Origin: Halomonas sp.
GTDB taxonomy: Bacteria; Pseudomonadota; Gammaproteobacteria; Pseudomonadales; Halomonadaceae
Assembly: GCF_017515565.1 (NCBI RefSeq)
Contig: NZ_JAFWFN010000073.1
Location: 1 to 64,000 of the forward strand
Direction of reading: 5' to 3'
Length of the DNA: 64,000 nt
A program made the position numbers and the translations under genes. The notes beneath the pieces were generated by a model, which saw only the letters and a program-made list of their open reading frames with translations, did not search any database and had not been told where the DNA came from. Shown one piece after another: positions 10,280 to 17,715 of the stretch (positions within the stretch are counted from its first letter, which is position 1; each line of letters starts with the position of its first letter).

Positions 10280-11116
10280 TTAGCGCGGGCCAACGCCGCC
10301 TAATTTCATGTGGCGATTAACATCTTTGTAGAGCAAATAGCGGAACGGCCCTGGACCTCCGGCGTAACACGCCTGAGGGCAGAAAGCGCGCAGCCACATA
10401 AAGTCGCCGGCCTCAACCTCTACCCAATTCTGGTTTAGGTGATAGACCGCCTTGCCTTCTAGAACGTAAAGCCCATGCTCCATGACGTGGGTTTCATCGA
10501 AGGGAATCACCGCGCCGGGCTGGAAGGTCACAATATTGACATGCATGTCATGGCGAATATCTGCAGGGTCGACAAAGCGCGTGGTTACCCACTTTTCATC
10601 GGTGCCCGGCATCGCCGTTGGCTCGATATCGTTCTCATTAGTGACGAAAGGCGCTGGCACGTCGATGCCTTCTACCTGCTCGTAGGCTTTGCGCACCCAG
10701 TGGAAACGCACCGGTGCGTCAGACGTGTTATGCGCTTCCCAGCGGGTACCAGGAGGCAAAAAGGCATAACCACCGGGCTCCATCACGTGCTTCTCGCCCT
10801 TCAAGGTAAGCGTTAACTCCCCTTCAACGATGAACAGCACGCCTTCCGCCGCGGGATCAGGTTCTGGCTTCTCACTGCCGCCGCCAGGGGAGACTTCCAT
10901 AATGTATTGGGAGAACGTTTCGGCAAAACCCGACAGAGGCCGTGATAACACCCACAGGCGCGTTTTATCCCAAAAAGGTAGGTTGCTGGTCACGATGTCG
11001 CGCATGACCCCTTTGGGTATCACTGCGTAGGCTTCAGTAAACACGGCACGGTCTGACAGCAGCTGTGTTTGTGCCGGATGCCCCCCTTGCGGAGCGTAGT
11101 AGTTGCGCTTGGTCAT
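10280..11116 (-). CDS. allE: (S)-ureidoglycine aminohydrolase
   Basis: 278 residues, a bicupin of the AllE/YlbA family. It hydrolyses ureidoglycine to ureidoglycolate and ammonia, a Mn-dependent step. The first cupin contains VEGELTLTLKGEKHVMEPGGYAFLP. The second holds the metal site in PFDETHVMEHGLYVLEGKA followed by AGDFMWLRAFCPQACY. Some databases name this family 'bifunctional allantoicase/ureidoglycine aminohydrolase', but nothing here resembles a true allantoicase. The next gene, allA, uses its product. Its presence implies an allantoate amidohydrolase (AllC) elsewhere, because AllE substrate comes from that enzyme. Confidence 0.93.
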   Translation of the reverse strand: MTKRNYYAPQGGHPAQTQLLSDRAVFTEAYAVIPKGVMRDIVTSNLPFWDKTRLWVLSRPLSGFAETFSQYIMEVSPGGGSEKPEPDPAAEGVLFIVEGELTLTLKGEKHVMEPGGYAFLPPGTRWEAHNTSDAPVRFHWVRKAYEQVEGIDVPAPFVTNENDIEPTAMPGTDEKWVTTRFVDPADIRHDMHVNIVTFQPGAVIPFDETHVMEHGLYVLEGKAVYHLNQNWVEVEAGDFMWLRAFCPQACYAGGPGPFRYLLYKDVNRHMKLGGVGPR

Positions 11117-11166
11117 TATCTTTCCTTTTGTCGTTAATATATTGCTATGGCATCTACTCAGTCGGC

Positions 11167-11943
11167 TTAACCGTGGCCTAGCATGCTTGAAATATTCGCT
11201 GCGGCCTCAGCCACCCGATCCTGCAGCTGACCGTGGGCGTCTTCAGGAATCTCGTGCACCGGCACCATAATGCTGACAACGCCCTCCATCGCCCCGTCTT
11301 GGTTATAGAGCGGATAGACAATCGAAGAGATACCAAAATGAAAATAAGAGTCGGCGATGACATAGCCTCGGCGGCGGTCTTCCTGCACCAGCTCCCACAA
11401 CGCATCACGATTAGCTGGCGTGCCTGGCTTGTTGTCTAACAACTCACCGGAGGGATACAGCGCCTCAAACGCTTCATAGGAGAGCTCAGCCAGTAACATC
11501 CGTCCTAACCCTGTACGGTGCAGGGGTAGGCGTGTACCGACGCTAACGCGGCGGACGGTTGCGTTGGTTGCCCCCACCCGCGCCACATAGACAGCGTCGC
11601 GGCCATCGCGAATCGCGATATGACTTGAGCAGCCGGTGACTTCGCACAGCGCCTCTATCACCGGCTGCCCCACTTGAACGACATCCAACGACGCTACGTA
11701 CTCGAAACCTAGCCGAAGCACATTGACGCCCAGTGAATACAATCCCGTTACCGGGTGGTGGCGTAGAAACCCCATGTGCTCCAGCGTCTGTACCGTTCGG
11801 TAGGTCGTCGACTGGGGAAAACCGACACGCTTGACGATTTCGGCGAAACTCATCTCACGGTGATGTCGATTTAGCTCCATTAAAATCATCAGCCCCCGCT
11901 CAAGCGCGGGAATCAGCCGCTGCTGCTCATCCTTGACCCTCAT
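11167..11943 (-). CDS. IclR-family transcriptional regulator
   Basis: 258 residues. The N-terminal winged HTH (residues ~8-70) shows ALERGLMILMELNRH and VGFPQSTTYRTVQTLEHMGFL. The C-terminal IclR effector domain shows RDGRDAVYVARVG and LPLHRTGLGRMLLA. It lies 4 bases before the puuE stop and just before allE, so it is embedded in the allantoin genes. By position it resembles AllR, which senses glyoxylate/allantoin in enterobacteria, but the family is broad and the effector is not shown by the sequence. Confidence 0.88.
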   Translation of the reverse strand: MRVKDEQQRLIPALERGLMILMELNRHHREMSFAEIVKRVGFPQSTTYRTVQTLEHMGFLRHHPVTGLYSLGVNVLRLGFEYVASLDVVQVGQPVIEALCEVTGCSSHIAIRDGRDAVYVARVGATNATVRRVSVGTRLPLHRTGLGRMLLAELSYEAFEALYPSGELLDNKPGTPANRDALWELVQEDRRRGYVIADSYFHFGISSIVYPLYNQDGAMEGVVSIMVPVHEIPEDAHGQLQDRVAEAAANISSMLGHG

Positions 11944-11946
11944 GGC

Positions 11947-12897
11947 TCACCTACTCTCTTCAGGACGGGCTTCAAAACGAGCGGGGTGGTGCTCAGCCCA
12001 ATGGCGCGCAATATCAACACGCCGGGTAACCCAGACGCGGTCATGGGCTTCGATGTGGTCGAGGAAACGCTGAAGCGCGCGGAAGCGCCCGGGGCGGCCT
12101 ATCAAGCGGCAGTGCAAGCCAATAGAGAGCATCTTCGGCGCTTCTTCACCTTCGGCATACAGAACATCGAAGGCATCGCGCAAATAACTAAAGAAGTGAT
12201 CTGCGGTGTTAAAGCCCTGGGGTGAAGCAAAGCGCATATCGTTGGAATCCAACGTATAAGGCACCACCAAGTGAGTGTGGGTATCACCCTGACTATCCTG
12301 CTCCCGCGTCCAGAACGGCAGGTCATCACCGTAATAGTCGCTGTCATACAGGAAGCCGCCCTGATCGAGCACCAAACGACGCGTATTGGGGCTGTCGCGA
12401 CCGGTATACCAGCCCAAGGGTTTTTCGCCGTAAAGCGTCTGGAAAACCTCAATAGCGCGCTGCATGTGCTCACGCTCTACTGCTTCTGGCACTTCTTGGT
12501 AGTTAATCCAGCGATAGCCATGGCAGGCGATCTCGTGGCCCAGCTCTTTGAACGCATGGGCAACCTCGGGGTGGCGCTCCAGCGCCATGGCTACACCGAA
12601 AACCGTCAGTGGCAGGCCGAGCCGTTCAAATTCACGCAAAATACGCCACACGCCACTGCGCGAACCGTACTCATAGATAGATTCCATGCTCAGGTGACGG
12701 TCGGGAAAAGCAGGGGCGCCCAATATTTCGGAAAGGAACTGCTCGGAGCCAGTATCGCCGTGCAGTACTGAATTCTCTCCCCCCTCTTCGTAATTCAGTA
12801 CAAATTGAACGGCAATTTTCGCCTTGCCGGGCCAGTTAGCATGGGGAGGGGTCCGGCCATAGCCGACCAGATCACGAGGGTAATCAGGCGAATACAT
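11947..12897 (-). CDS. puuE: Allantoinase PuuE (polysaccharide deacetylase-like)
   Basis: 316 residues from the ATG giving MYSPDYPRDLVGYG, the classical PuuE N-terminus; a 12-codon extension upstream lacks support. It is a metal-independent type of allantoinase, unrelated to AllB, that opens allantoin to allantoate. The fold is a NodB/polysaccharide deacetylase barrel: YEYGSRSGVWRILREFERL, GHEIACHGYRW and the C-terminal LHCRLIGRPGR are visible. In several bacteria PuuE is fused to or next to OHCU decarboxylase (UraD); here it stands alone and no UraD was found. A perfect TTGTATACAA lies 61 bases upstream of its start. Confidence 0.93.
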   Translation of the reverse strand: MYSPDYPRDLVGYGRTPPHANWPGKAKIAVQFVLNYEEGGENSVLHGDTGSEQFLSEILGAPAFPDRHLSMESIYEYGSRSGVWRILREFERLGLPLTVFGVAMALERHPEVAHAFKELGHEIACHGYRWINYQEVPEAVEREHMQRAIEVFQTLYGEKPLGWYTGRDSPNTRRLVLDQGGFLYDSDYYGDDLPFWTREQDSQGDTHTHLVVPYTLDSNDMRFASPQGFNTADHFFSYLRDAFDVLYAEGEEAPKMLSIGLHCRLIGRPGRFRALQRFLDHIEAHDRVWVTRRVDIARHWAEHHPARFEARPEESR

Positions 12898-12957
12898 GAT
12901 GTAAGTCCCTTGTTGAAGACAGCATGCCGGCAAGAAACCAGCGCATTACTGATATTT

Positions 12958-12967
12958 TTGTATACAA
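12958..12967. promoter_or_regulatory. TTGTATACAA palindrome upstream of puuE
   Basis: A perfect 10-bp palindrome in the puuE leader, flanked by A/T. Near-identical sites precede the GntR gene, uraH, gcl and the urate permease. The form is typical of GntR/FCD operators; binding by the GntR at 13059-13802 is an inference. Confidence 0.65.
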
Positions 12968-13058
12968 CAACAAGATAAACTGTACTCATATTTAGCGCAA
13001 GTGCTTAGCAAAACCTCCGCAACCACATGTCGTATTAGCCGCTGCTATGCATATTTTC

Positions 13059-13802
13059 TTAACAGGTTATGCCAAATATCTGATGTAGATCGGGCGCAAA
13101 CGCTTCTTCTTCAAGAAAAGAGAGCGATGACTCAATTTCATTTAAATGGTGCAGCATAAACGCCTTAGCTTTTTCACCCTCGCCTGCGGCTAAGTAATCA
13201 ATCAGGTCATCATGATCATGGGATTCACACCCCAGGTTCCCCGCACTTCCGTAGACGGCAAGAATTAATGAAGAACGCGAACAGAGCTGGCTTACAAAGG
13301 CAGCCAAAGTAGCATTACCCGAAAGCTGCGCCAGTCGTTCATGAAAGGCCGCTGACAGCTGGATTGCGGTGCTCTGCTCGCCGGCTCTGAGTGCCTTATG
13401 TTCCCGCTTAGCCATATCGCGCAATTCAAGAACATCTTGCGGGGTAATATGTAGCGCTGCCTCAGGCATCAAGCCACACTCCACCATCTTGCGAGCAGCA
13501 AATACATCGCGCGCCTCTGCGGCCGTGGGCCGGGTGACGCTAGCCCCACGCCGCGGGGTAATCGTGACCAGTTGCTCCATTGCCAAACGCTGCAAAATTT
13601 TGCGTATCCCCGTTCGGCTGACATTAAACACTTCTGTTAGGGCGTCCTCTCGAAGCCTAGCGCCCGGGTGCAGCTGCTGTTTGATAATAGCGTCACTAAT
13701 TGCCCGGTAAATGACCTCATGACGCTCAGCGCCATCCCCATTTTTACCTAAACGCTTAGTATGCGGCTTCTCTATGCCACTTAAATTCAGGTCTTGCTCC
13801 AC
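13059..13802 (-). CDS. GntR-family regulator with FCD domain, likely purine-pathway regulator
   Basis: 247 residues. A winged HTH is near residues 45-95, with LREDALTEVFNVSRTGIRKILQRL then the wing TPRRGASVTRPT. The FCD domain follows with FAARKMVECGLMPEAAL and metal-type histidines in AAFHERLAQLSG and ESHDHDDLIDYL. It lies between puuE and puuD, and has a TTGTATACGT site 35 bases ahead of its own start, suggesting autoregulation. FCD regulators in purine clusters commonly respond to a pathway metabolite, but which one cannot be read from the sequence. It is the best candidate to bind the shared palindrome. Confidence 0.88.
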   Translation of the reverse strand: MEQDLNLSGIEKPHTKRLGKNGDGAERHEVIYRAISDAIIKQQLHPGARLREDALTEVFNVSRTGIRKILQRLAMEQLVTITPRRGASVTRPTAAEARDVFAARKMVECGLMPEAALHITPQDVLELRDMAKREHKALRAGEQSTAIQLSAAFHERLAQLSGNATLAAFVSQLCSRSSLILAVYGSAGNLGCESHDHDDLIDYLAAGEGEKAKAFMLHHLNEIESSLSFLEEEAFAPDLHQIFGITC

Positions 13803-13836
13803 GATAGATCACCTTGTATGCCTAATCTATCCACTA

Positions 13837-13846
13837 TTGTATACGT
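13837..13846. promoter_or_regulatory. TTGTATACGT operator-like site upstream of the GntR gene
   Basis: Eight of ten bases match the palindrome ahead of puuE. A second, weaker half site TTGTATGC lies at 13814-13821, directly next to the start codon. The pair would suit negative autoregulation. Confidence 0.55.
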
Positions 13847-13909
13847 ATTCAGGAATGACTTTCATCGCACGAAGCACAATCGTAAAAGCAGCTCGTAAAA
13901 ACAGCCCAC

Positions 13910-13947
13910 AAAAAAGCCCACAGCCTGCCGTGCGGCAGGCTGTGGGC
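13910..13947 (-). terminator. Rho-independent terminator after puuD
   Basis: Arms GCCCACAGCCTGCC (13916-13929) and GGCAGGCTGTGGGC (13934-13947) pair perfectly over 14 bp. On the minus strand the stem runs into TTTTTT. It ends the puuD transcript before the GntR gene. Confidence 0.9.
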
Positions 13948-13978
13948 GTCACTACAACCAACACATTACGCTAAACGG

Positions 13979-15184
13979 TTACTCCGACCAGGCTTGAATC
14001 ACTGCCCGCTCTTCGTCCGTCATATTGGTCATGTTGCCAAGCGGCATGTAGCCACTCTGTACCACTTGCTGAATCTTCTCTTTCTGGAGCAGGATTTGCT
14101 CCATATCGTCGTACACCACGCCAGCAGGGGGAGCTGAGAAGCCGGGCTGCGTGGGCGACTGCGAGTGACATGCCACGCAGTGCTGATTAATCAGCGTGGT
14201 TACTTCGGTGATATCCGGGGCATCACCTTCTACCTGCGCGCCAGAAGAGGCTGTTTGAGACGGCATCGCCACCCAAAAGGCAACGGCAATCAGTGCAACA
14301 CCTACCGCCGGATAAGCAGGCTGTATCTTGCCCTGATGCATCAAGACGAAGTATTGACGAATCAACGCACCCGCAAAGATGAACAGCGTCATCAGCACCC
14401 AAGCGTACTCATGGGTGTAAGCAAACGAGTAGTGGTTGCTGATCATCAGCAGTACCACGGGCAGGGTAAAGTAAGTGTTATGGACTGAACGCTGCTTTCC
14501 ACGCTTACCATCGAGTGGGTTCGGTGCTTCGCCAGCCTTCATCGCTTTTACCATGCGGCGCTGGCCAGGGATAATCCAGAAGAATACGTTGGCCGACATT
14601 GCCGTCGCCATGACCGCACCGGTGAGCAGGAAAGCCGCGCGACCCGAAAACATCTGAGTACTCAAGTAGGCAACTACGATCATCATGACCGCCACGCCGA
14701 TACTCAAGAGACCATCCCGCTCCATGTTCGGGCTGATGCGCTTACACATCTCGTTATAAACAACCCAACCTAAAAGCAGGAAAGCCAGGGCCAGGATATT
14801 GGCCTCCCAACCAGCTAAATTCGCTGCCCACTCCCAGCTACTGTTGGGATTCACCAGATAGAAACCTGGATTGACCATATACAGAATAATGAACAAGGCA
14901 AAGCCGAAGAGCCAGGTGGTGTACGCTTTCCAGAACGACCAGTGCAAGTCATCCGGCAGTTTGGCCGGCGCCGTGGCGTACTTTTGGTTATGGTAGAAAC
15001 CACCGCCATGTACGGCCCACATCTCACCAAACACGCCTTTCTCGCGATCCTCGGCGGCCTTGGGCTTCCTCAGGCCGTTATCCAGCATTACAAAGTAGAT
15101 AGACTCGCCTATCCAGGCGATAGCAGCGATGACGTGCAGCCAGCGCAGCATAAAGTTTCCAAATTCAATTAGGTAGGCCTGCAT
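13979..15184 (-). CDS. puuD: Membrane-bound, cytochrome c-linked urate oxidase
   Basis: 401 residues. The N-terminal ~300 residues form an integral membrane domain with about eight hydrophobic segments (starting MLRWLHVIAAIAWIGESIYF). A C-terminal cytochrome c domain has the haem motif CVACH at 336-340 and a likely axial methionine in GYMPLGN near 380. This is the PuuD architecture, which oxidises urate to 5-hydroxyisourate and passes electrons to the respiratory chain instead of making hydrogen peroxide like soluble uricase. It precedes uraH (78 bases apart, same strand, uraH upstream), whose enzyme takes the product. Older annotation calls it 'urate hydroxylase PuuD'. Confidence 0.92.
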   Translation of the reverse strand: MQAYLIEFGNFMLRWLHVIAAIAWIGESIYFVMLDNGLRKPKAAEDREKGVFGEMWAVHGGGFYHNQKYATAPAKLPDDLHWSFWKAYTTWLFGFALFIILYMVNPGFYLVNPNSSWEWAANLAGWEANILALAFLLLGWVVYNEMCKRISPNMERDGLLSIGVAVMMIVVAYLSTQMFSGRAAFLLTGAVMATAMSANVFFWIIPGQRRMVKAMKAGEAPNPLDGKRGKQRSVHNTYFTLPVVLLMISNHYSFAYTHEYAWVLMTLFIFAGALIRQYFVLMHQGKIQPAYPAVGVALIAVAFWVAMPSQTASSGAQVEGDAPDITEVTTLINQHCVACHSQSPTQPGFSAPPAGVVYDDMEQILLQKEKIQQVVQSGYMPLGNMTNMTDEERAVIQAWSE

Positions 15185-15262
15185 CGGGGTTTCCTCGCCT
15201 CGTATGATTGTTTTAGGGCGGCTATATAAGCATTGTTAGGGGATTTTCTAAACGAACTGTGT

Positions 15263-15616
15263 TTAGCTGCCGCGGTAAGTCGAGTAGGCATAGGGTGAAA
15301 GCAGTAGCGGCACATGATAGTGCTGCGACGCATCGTTCACCCCGAAACGCAGTGGGATAACGTCTAGAAAGCTGGGTGCTTGCAGCTCTATTCCCTGACG
15401 CTTTAAATAGTCGCCGGCATGAAACACCAGCTCATACTCACCTGTGACCAGCTCACTGCCTTCAAGTATCGGCGCATCACAACGGCCGTCATCATTAGTC
15501 TCAACGGTCTTAAGAAGCTGGCGAAGCCCTCCTCCTAAACGGTAAACCTCGATTTTGATACCTTCTCCAGGTTGTCCCTGGGCGGTATCTAGTACGTGTG
15601 TCGTAAGGCGTCCCAT
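15263..15616 (-). CDS. uraH: 5-hydroxyisourate hydrolase
   Basis: 117 residues, the length of bacterial transthyretin-like hydrolases. The start [16 protein letters not shown] and the C-terminal signature YRGS are both diagnostic of hydroxyisourate hydrolase rather than true transthyretin. Conserved catalytic histidine and arginine positions are seen in THVLD and VIPLRFGV. It opens 5-hydroxyisourate to OHCU. Probably co-transcribed with puuD from a promoter in the 461-base gap upstream. The following step (OHCU decarboxylase, UraD) was not found in the window. Confidence 0.95.
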   Translation of the reverse strand: MGRLTTHVLDTAQGQPGEGIKIEVYRLGGGLRQLLKTVETNDDGRCDAPILEGSELVTGEYELVFHAGDYLKRQGIELQAPSFLDVIPLRFGVNDASQHYHVPLLLSPYAYSTYRGS

Positions 15617-16077
15617 CAGTTTCTCCTGAGGCTGTCTAACGAAGCCGCTGTAAGCGGCATATCAGTGGCAAAAGCGTAGCGGGGATAAAAATCTCAGCAT
15701 CCCAGAACATACTGACAACATTTTTATATAATTACTCGCAACATTTCAAAGAATTTTTGTATACATTTTGTTTTTAACCTTTAATCTTAGCCTGACAGTC
15801 ATCCCAAACCCCTGCAACAGTGCCCATTTACCTCCTGACTCTCACTACTGCTCGATGAGCAACCTGCGTCAAACGCGTAATTTTGAGACGTATAGGGTGA
15901 TCCAGCATCAAAAAAAGCGATGCTGGAATCCTTTTGTCGGCCTATCAGTGCCCAAAAAAAATACAAATATATTCTGCAAAAATATTTATTATTGAATAAT
16001 TTTTTGTGTACAGTACCGGTCAACAATAAGCACAATAGCTAATCGCTATTGAATACAAAAACAAAGGAGAAGCAGAC
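15617..16077. promoter_or_regulatory. Divergent control region between uraH and the urate permease
   Basis: 461 bases without a gene, clearly AT-rich. It holds TTGTATACAT (15757-15766) on the uraH side, and TTGTGTACAG (16004-16013) and TTGAATACAA (16049-16058) on the permease side. The last site lies just ahead of the permease ribosome site AAAGGAGA. A GCATCAAAAAAAGCGATGC hairpin-like sequence lies near 15905-15923. Coordinated control of urate uptake and oxidation is likely. Confidence 0.6.
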
Positions 16078-17535
16078 ATGAATGAAGCCTCATCCTCTTC
16101 CGAACAACGGAATCAACCGCCCCAACGCAACACCTCGCTCTTTGATTTTTATGGAAAACCGCCATTTCTGAAGGCCCTACCCCTATCGCTTCAGCACCTT
16201 CTGGCGATGATTGCCGGTGTCATTACACCACCCATTATCGTTGCCGGCGTGGTAGGTGCGAGCATAGACGAAAGATTGCTGCTTATTCAGATTGCCGTAC
16301 TGGCATCTGGGGTATGTACCGTTTTTCACCTGTTCGGTGTGTGGAAATTTGGTGCCCGCTTGCCAGCAATTTTCGGCGTGGGGTTTGCCTACGTGCCAAC
16401 GTTAGTTGCCGTAGGCGCTCAGTACGGGATTGAAGGGATTCTTGGCGCTCAGCTGATTGGCGGCATGACCATGGTCGTAGTGGGTTATTTCATCCAGTAC
16501 ATTCGCCACCTCTTTCCGCCCGTTGTTGCTGGAACCGTGGTATTGGTTATCGGCCTATCGCTTTACGACATTGCCATCCGCTACATGGCGGGCAGCGGTA
16601 ACGTGAACGCCCCCAATTTTGGCGACCTTTCCAACTGGTTTGTAGCGATAGTCACGTTACTTACCGTATTGATCGCTGCTCAGTTCGGTAAAGGCGTAGT
16701 TAAGCTTTCTGCCATCATCGTGGGTATCGTGGTGGGCTATTTGCTCTCGCTCTCCATGGGCATGGTCAGCTTCGAGAATGTTAGGAACGCTTCCTGGGGT
16801 GCTGTACCCAAAGTGATGCCTTTCGAGATGGAGTTTCACACAGCCGCTATCGCTTCCATGGTTGTCATCTGCATCATTAACTCTGTACAAACTATCGGTG
16901 ACTTGTCGGCAACGTCTGTCGCAGGCATGAACCGCGAGCTTAAAACCAAAGAGCTAACCGGCGGTTTACTGGGCAATGGTCTAACCACCACCCTAAGTGC
17001 TTTCTTTGGCGCGTTACCCACCTCTACGTTTAGCCAAAACGTGGGTATTGTGGCGATGACCAAGGTGATTAGCCGTTACGTCTTGGCATTGACCGGCATT
17101 TTCATGATTGTGGCCGGCCTTAGCCCGAAGTTTGGCGCTATCATCACCACCATACCCTTCCCTGTGCTGGGTGGTGCAACGATTACTGTCTTCGGCATGA
17201 TTACCATGACCGGCATTCAGCTACTGGTCAAAGATGAAATGTCAGCACGCAACATGACCATCGTGGGCCTCTCTCTGGCACTAAGCCTAGGGATCTCTGC
17301 TGTTCCCGCTGCTATCGAGCAGTTCCCGGAAGTAGTGAGAGACCTGATCGGCGGCGCCCCTATTGTGGTAGCAGCCATCACGGCCTTCACACTCAACATC
17401 GTACTGCCCAAGAAGACTCTTTCAGACGAAGCCAAGGAGCGAGAAGCTATTGCCAAAGCGGATGCAGAAGCGGCTAAAGCGGAAAGCACCAAACTGAGCC
17501 AAAAGCTCTCCCCAAATAACGGCAATAACGATTAA
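16078..17535 (+). CDS. NCS2-family urate/xanthine permease
   Basis: 485 residues with about 12-14 hydrophobic segments, a nucleobase:cation symporter-2 protein. The family signature QNVGIVAMTKV lies near residue 322; the conserved SLQHLLAM is near residue 40 and TIGDLSATS near 280. The C-terminal tail is hydrophilic and charged (KEREAIAKADAEAAK). Position, divergent from uraH-puuD and sharing operator-like sites, points to urate or xanthine import from the periplasm; uracil-type NCS2 members are less likely. It has an excellent ribosome site AAAGGAGA. A terminator follows at 17641-17673. Confidence 0.9.
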   Translation: MNEASSSSEQRNQPPQRNTSLFDFYGKPPFLKALPLSLQHLLAMIAGVITPPIIVAGVVGASIDERLLLIQIAVLASGVCTVFHLFGVWKFGARLPAIFGVGFAYVPTLVAVGAQYGIEGILGAQLIGGMTMVVVGYFIQYIRHLFPPVVAGTVVLVIGLSLYDIAIRYMAGSGNVNAPNFGDLSNWFVAIVTLLTVLIAAQFGKGVVKLSAIIVGIVVGYLLSLSMGMVSFENVRNASWGAVPKVMPFEMEFHTAAIASMVVICIINSVQTIGDLSATSVAGMNRELKTKELTGGLLGNGLTTTLSAFFGALPTSTFSQNVGIVAMTKVISRYVLALTGIFMIVAGLSPKFGAIITTIPFPVLGGATITVFGMITMTGIQLLVKDEMSARNMTIVGLSLALSLGISAVPAAIEQFPEVVRDLIGGAPIVVAAITAFTLNIVLPKKTLSDEAKEREAIAKADAEAAKAESTKLSQKLSPNNGNND

Positions 17536-17615
17536 GTAACGTGACATAAACCTTAGGTAATAAGAGGTTATGACGACTTAATCACTGCCTGTAACCGCCC
17601 ATAAGTACGCAACAA

Positions 17616-17643
17616 AACTTATGTAATAGAACTTATGCAATAG
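17616..17643. repeat. 14-bp tandem repeat after the permease gene
   Basis: AACTTATGTAATAG followed by AACTTATGCAATAG, then the first bases of a third copy that become the terminator stem. Confidence 0.8.
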
Positions 17644-17673
17644 AACTGCTGCACTCGTCGGCAGTTCTATTTT
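17641..17673 (+). terminator. Terminator of the urate permease gene
   Basis: Arms TAGAACTGC (17641-17649) and GCAGTTCTA (17661-17669) form a 9-bp stem with an 11-base loop, followed by TTTTG. Its left arm overlaps the tandem repeat. Confidence 0.8.
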
Positions 17674-17715
17674 GCGTTTATGGACATCCCCCTACGGCTC
17701 AACTTAGGAATACCG

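Noticed and set aside
10280-11116. Reading the bicupin as a bifunctional allantoicase
   Set aside because: No allantoicase domain is present; the protein is a plain AllE-size bicupin.
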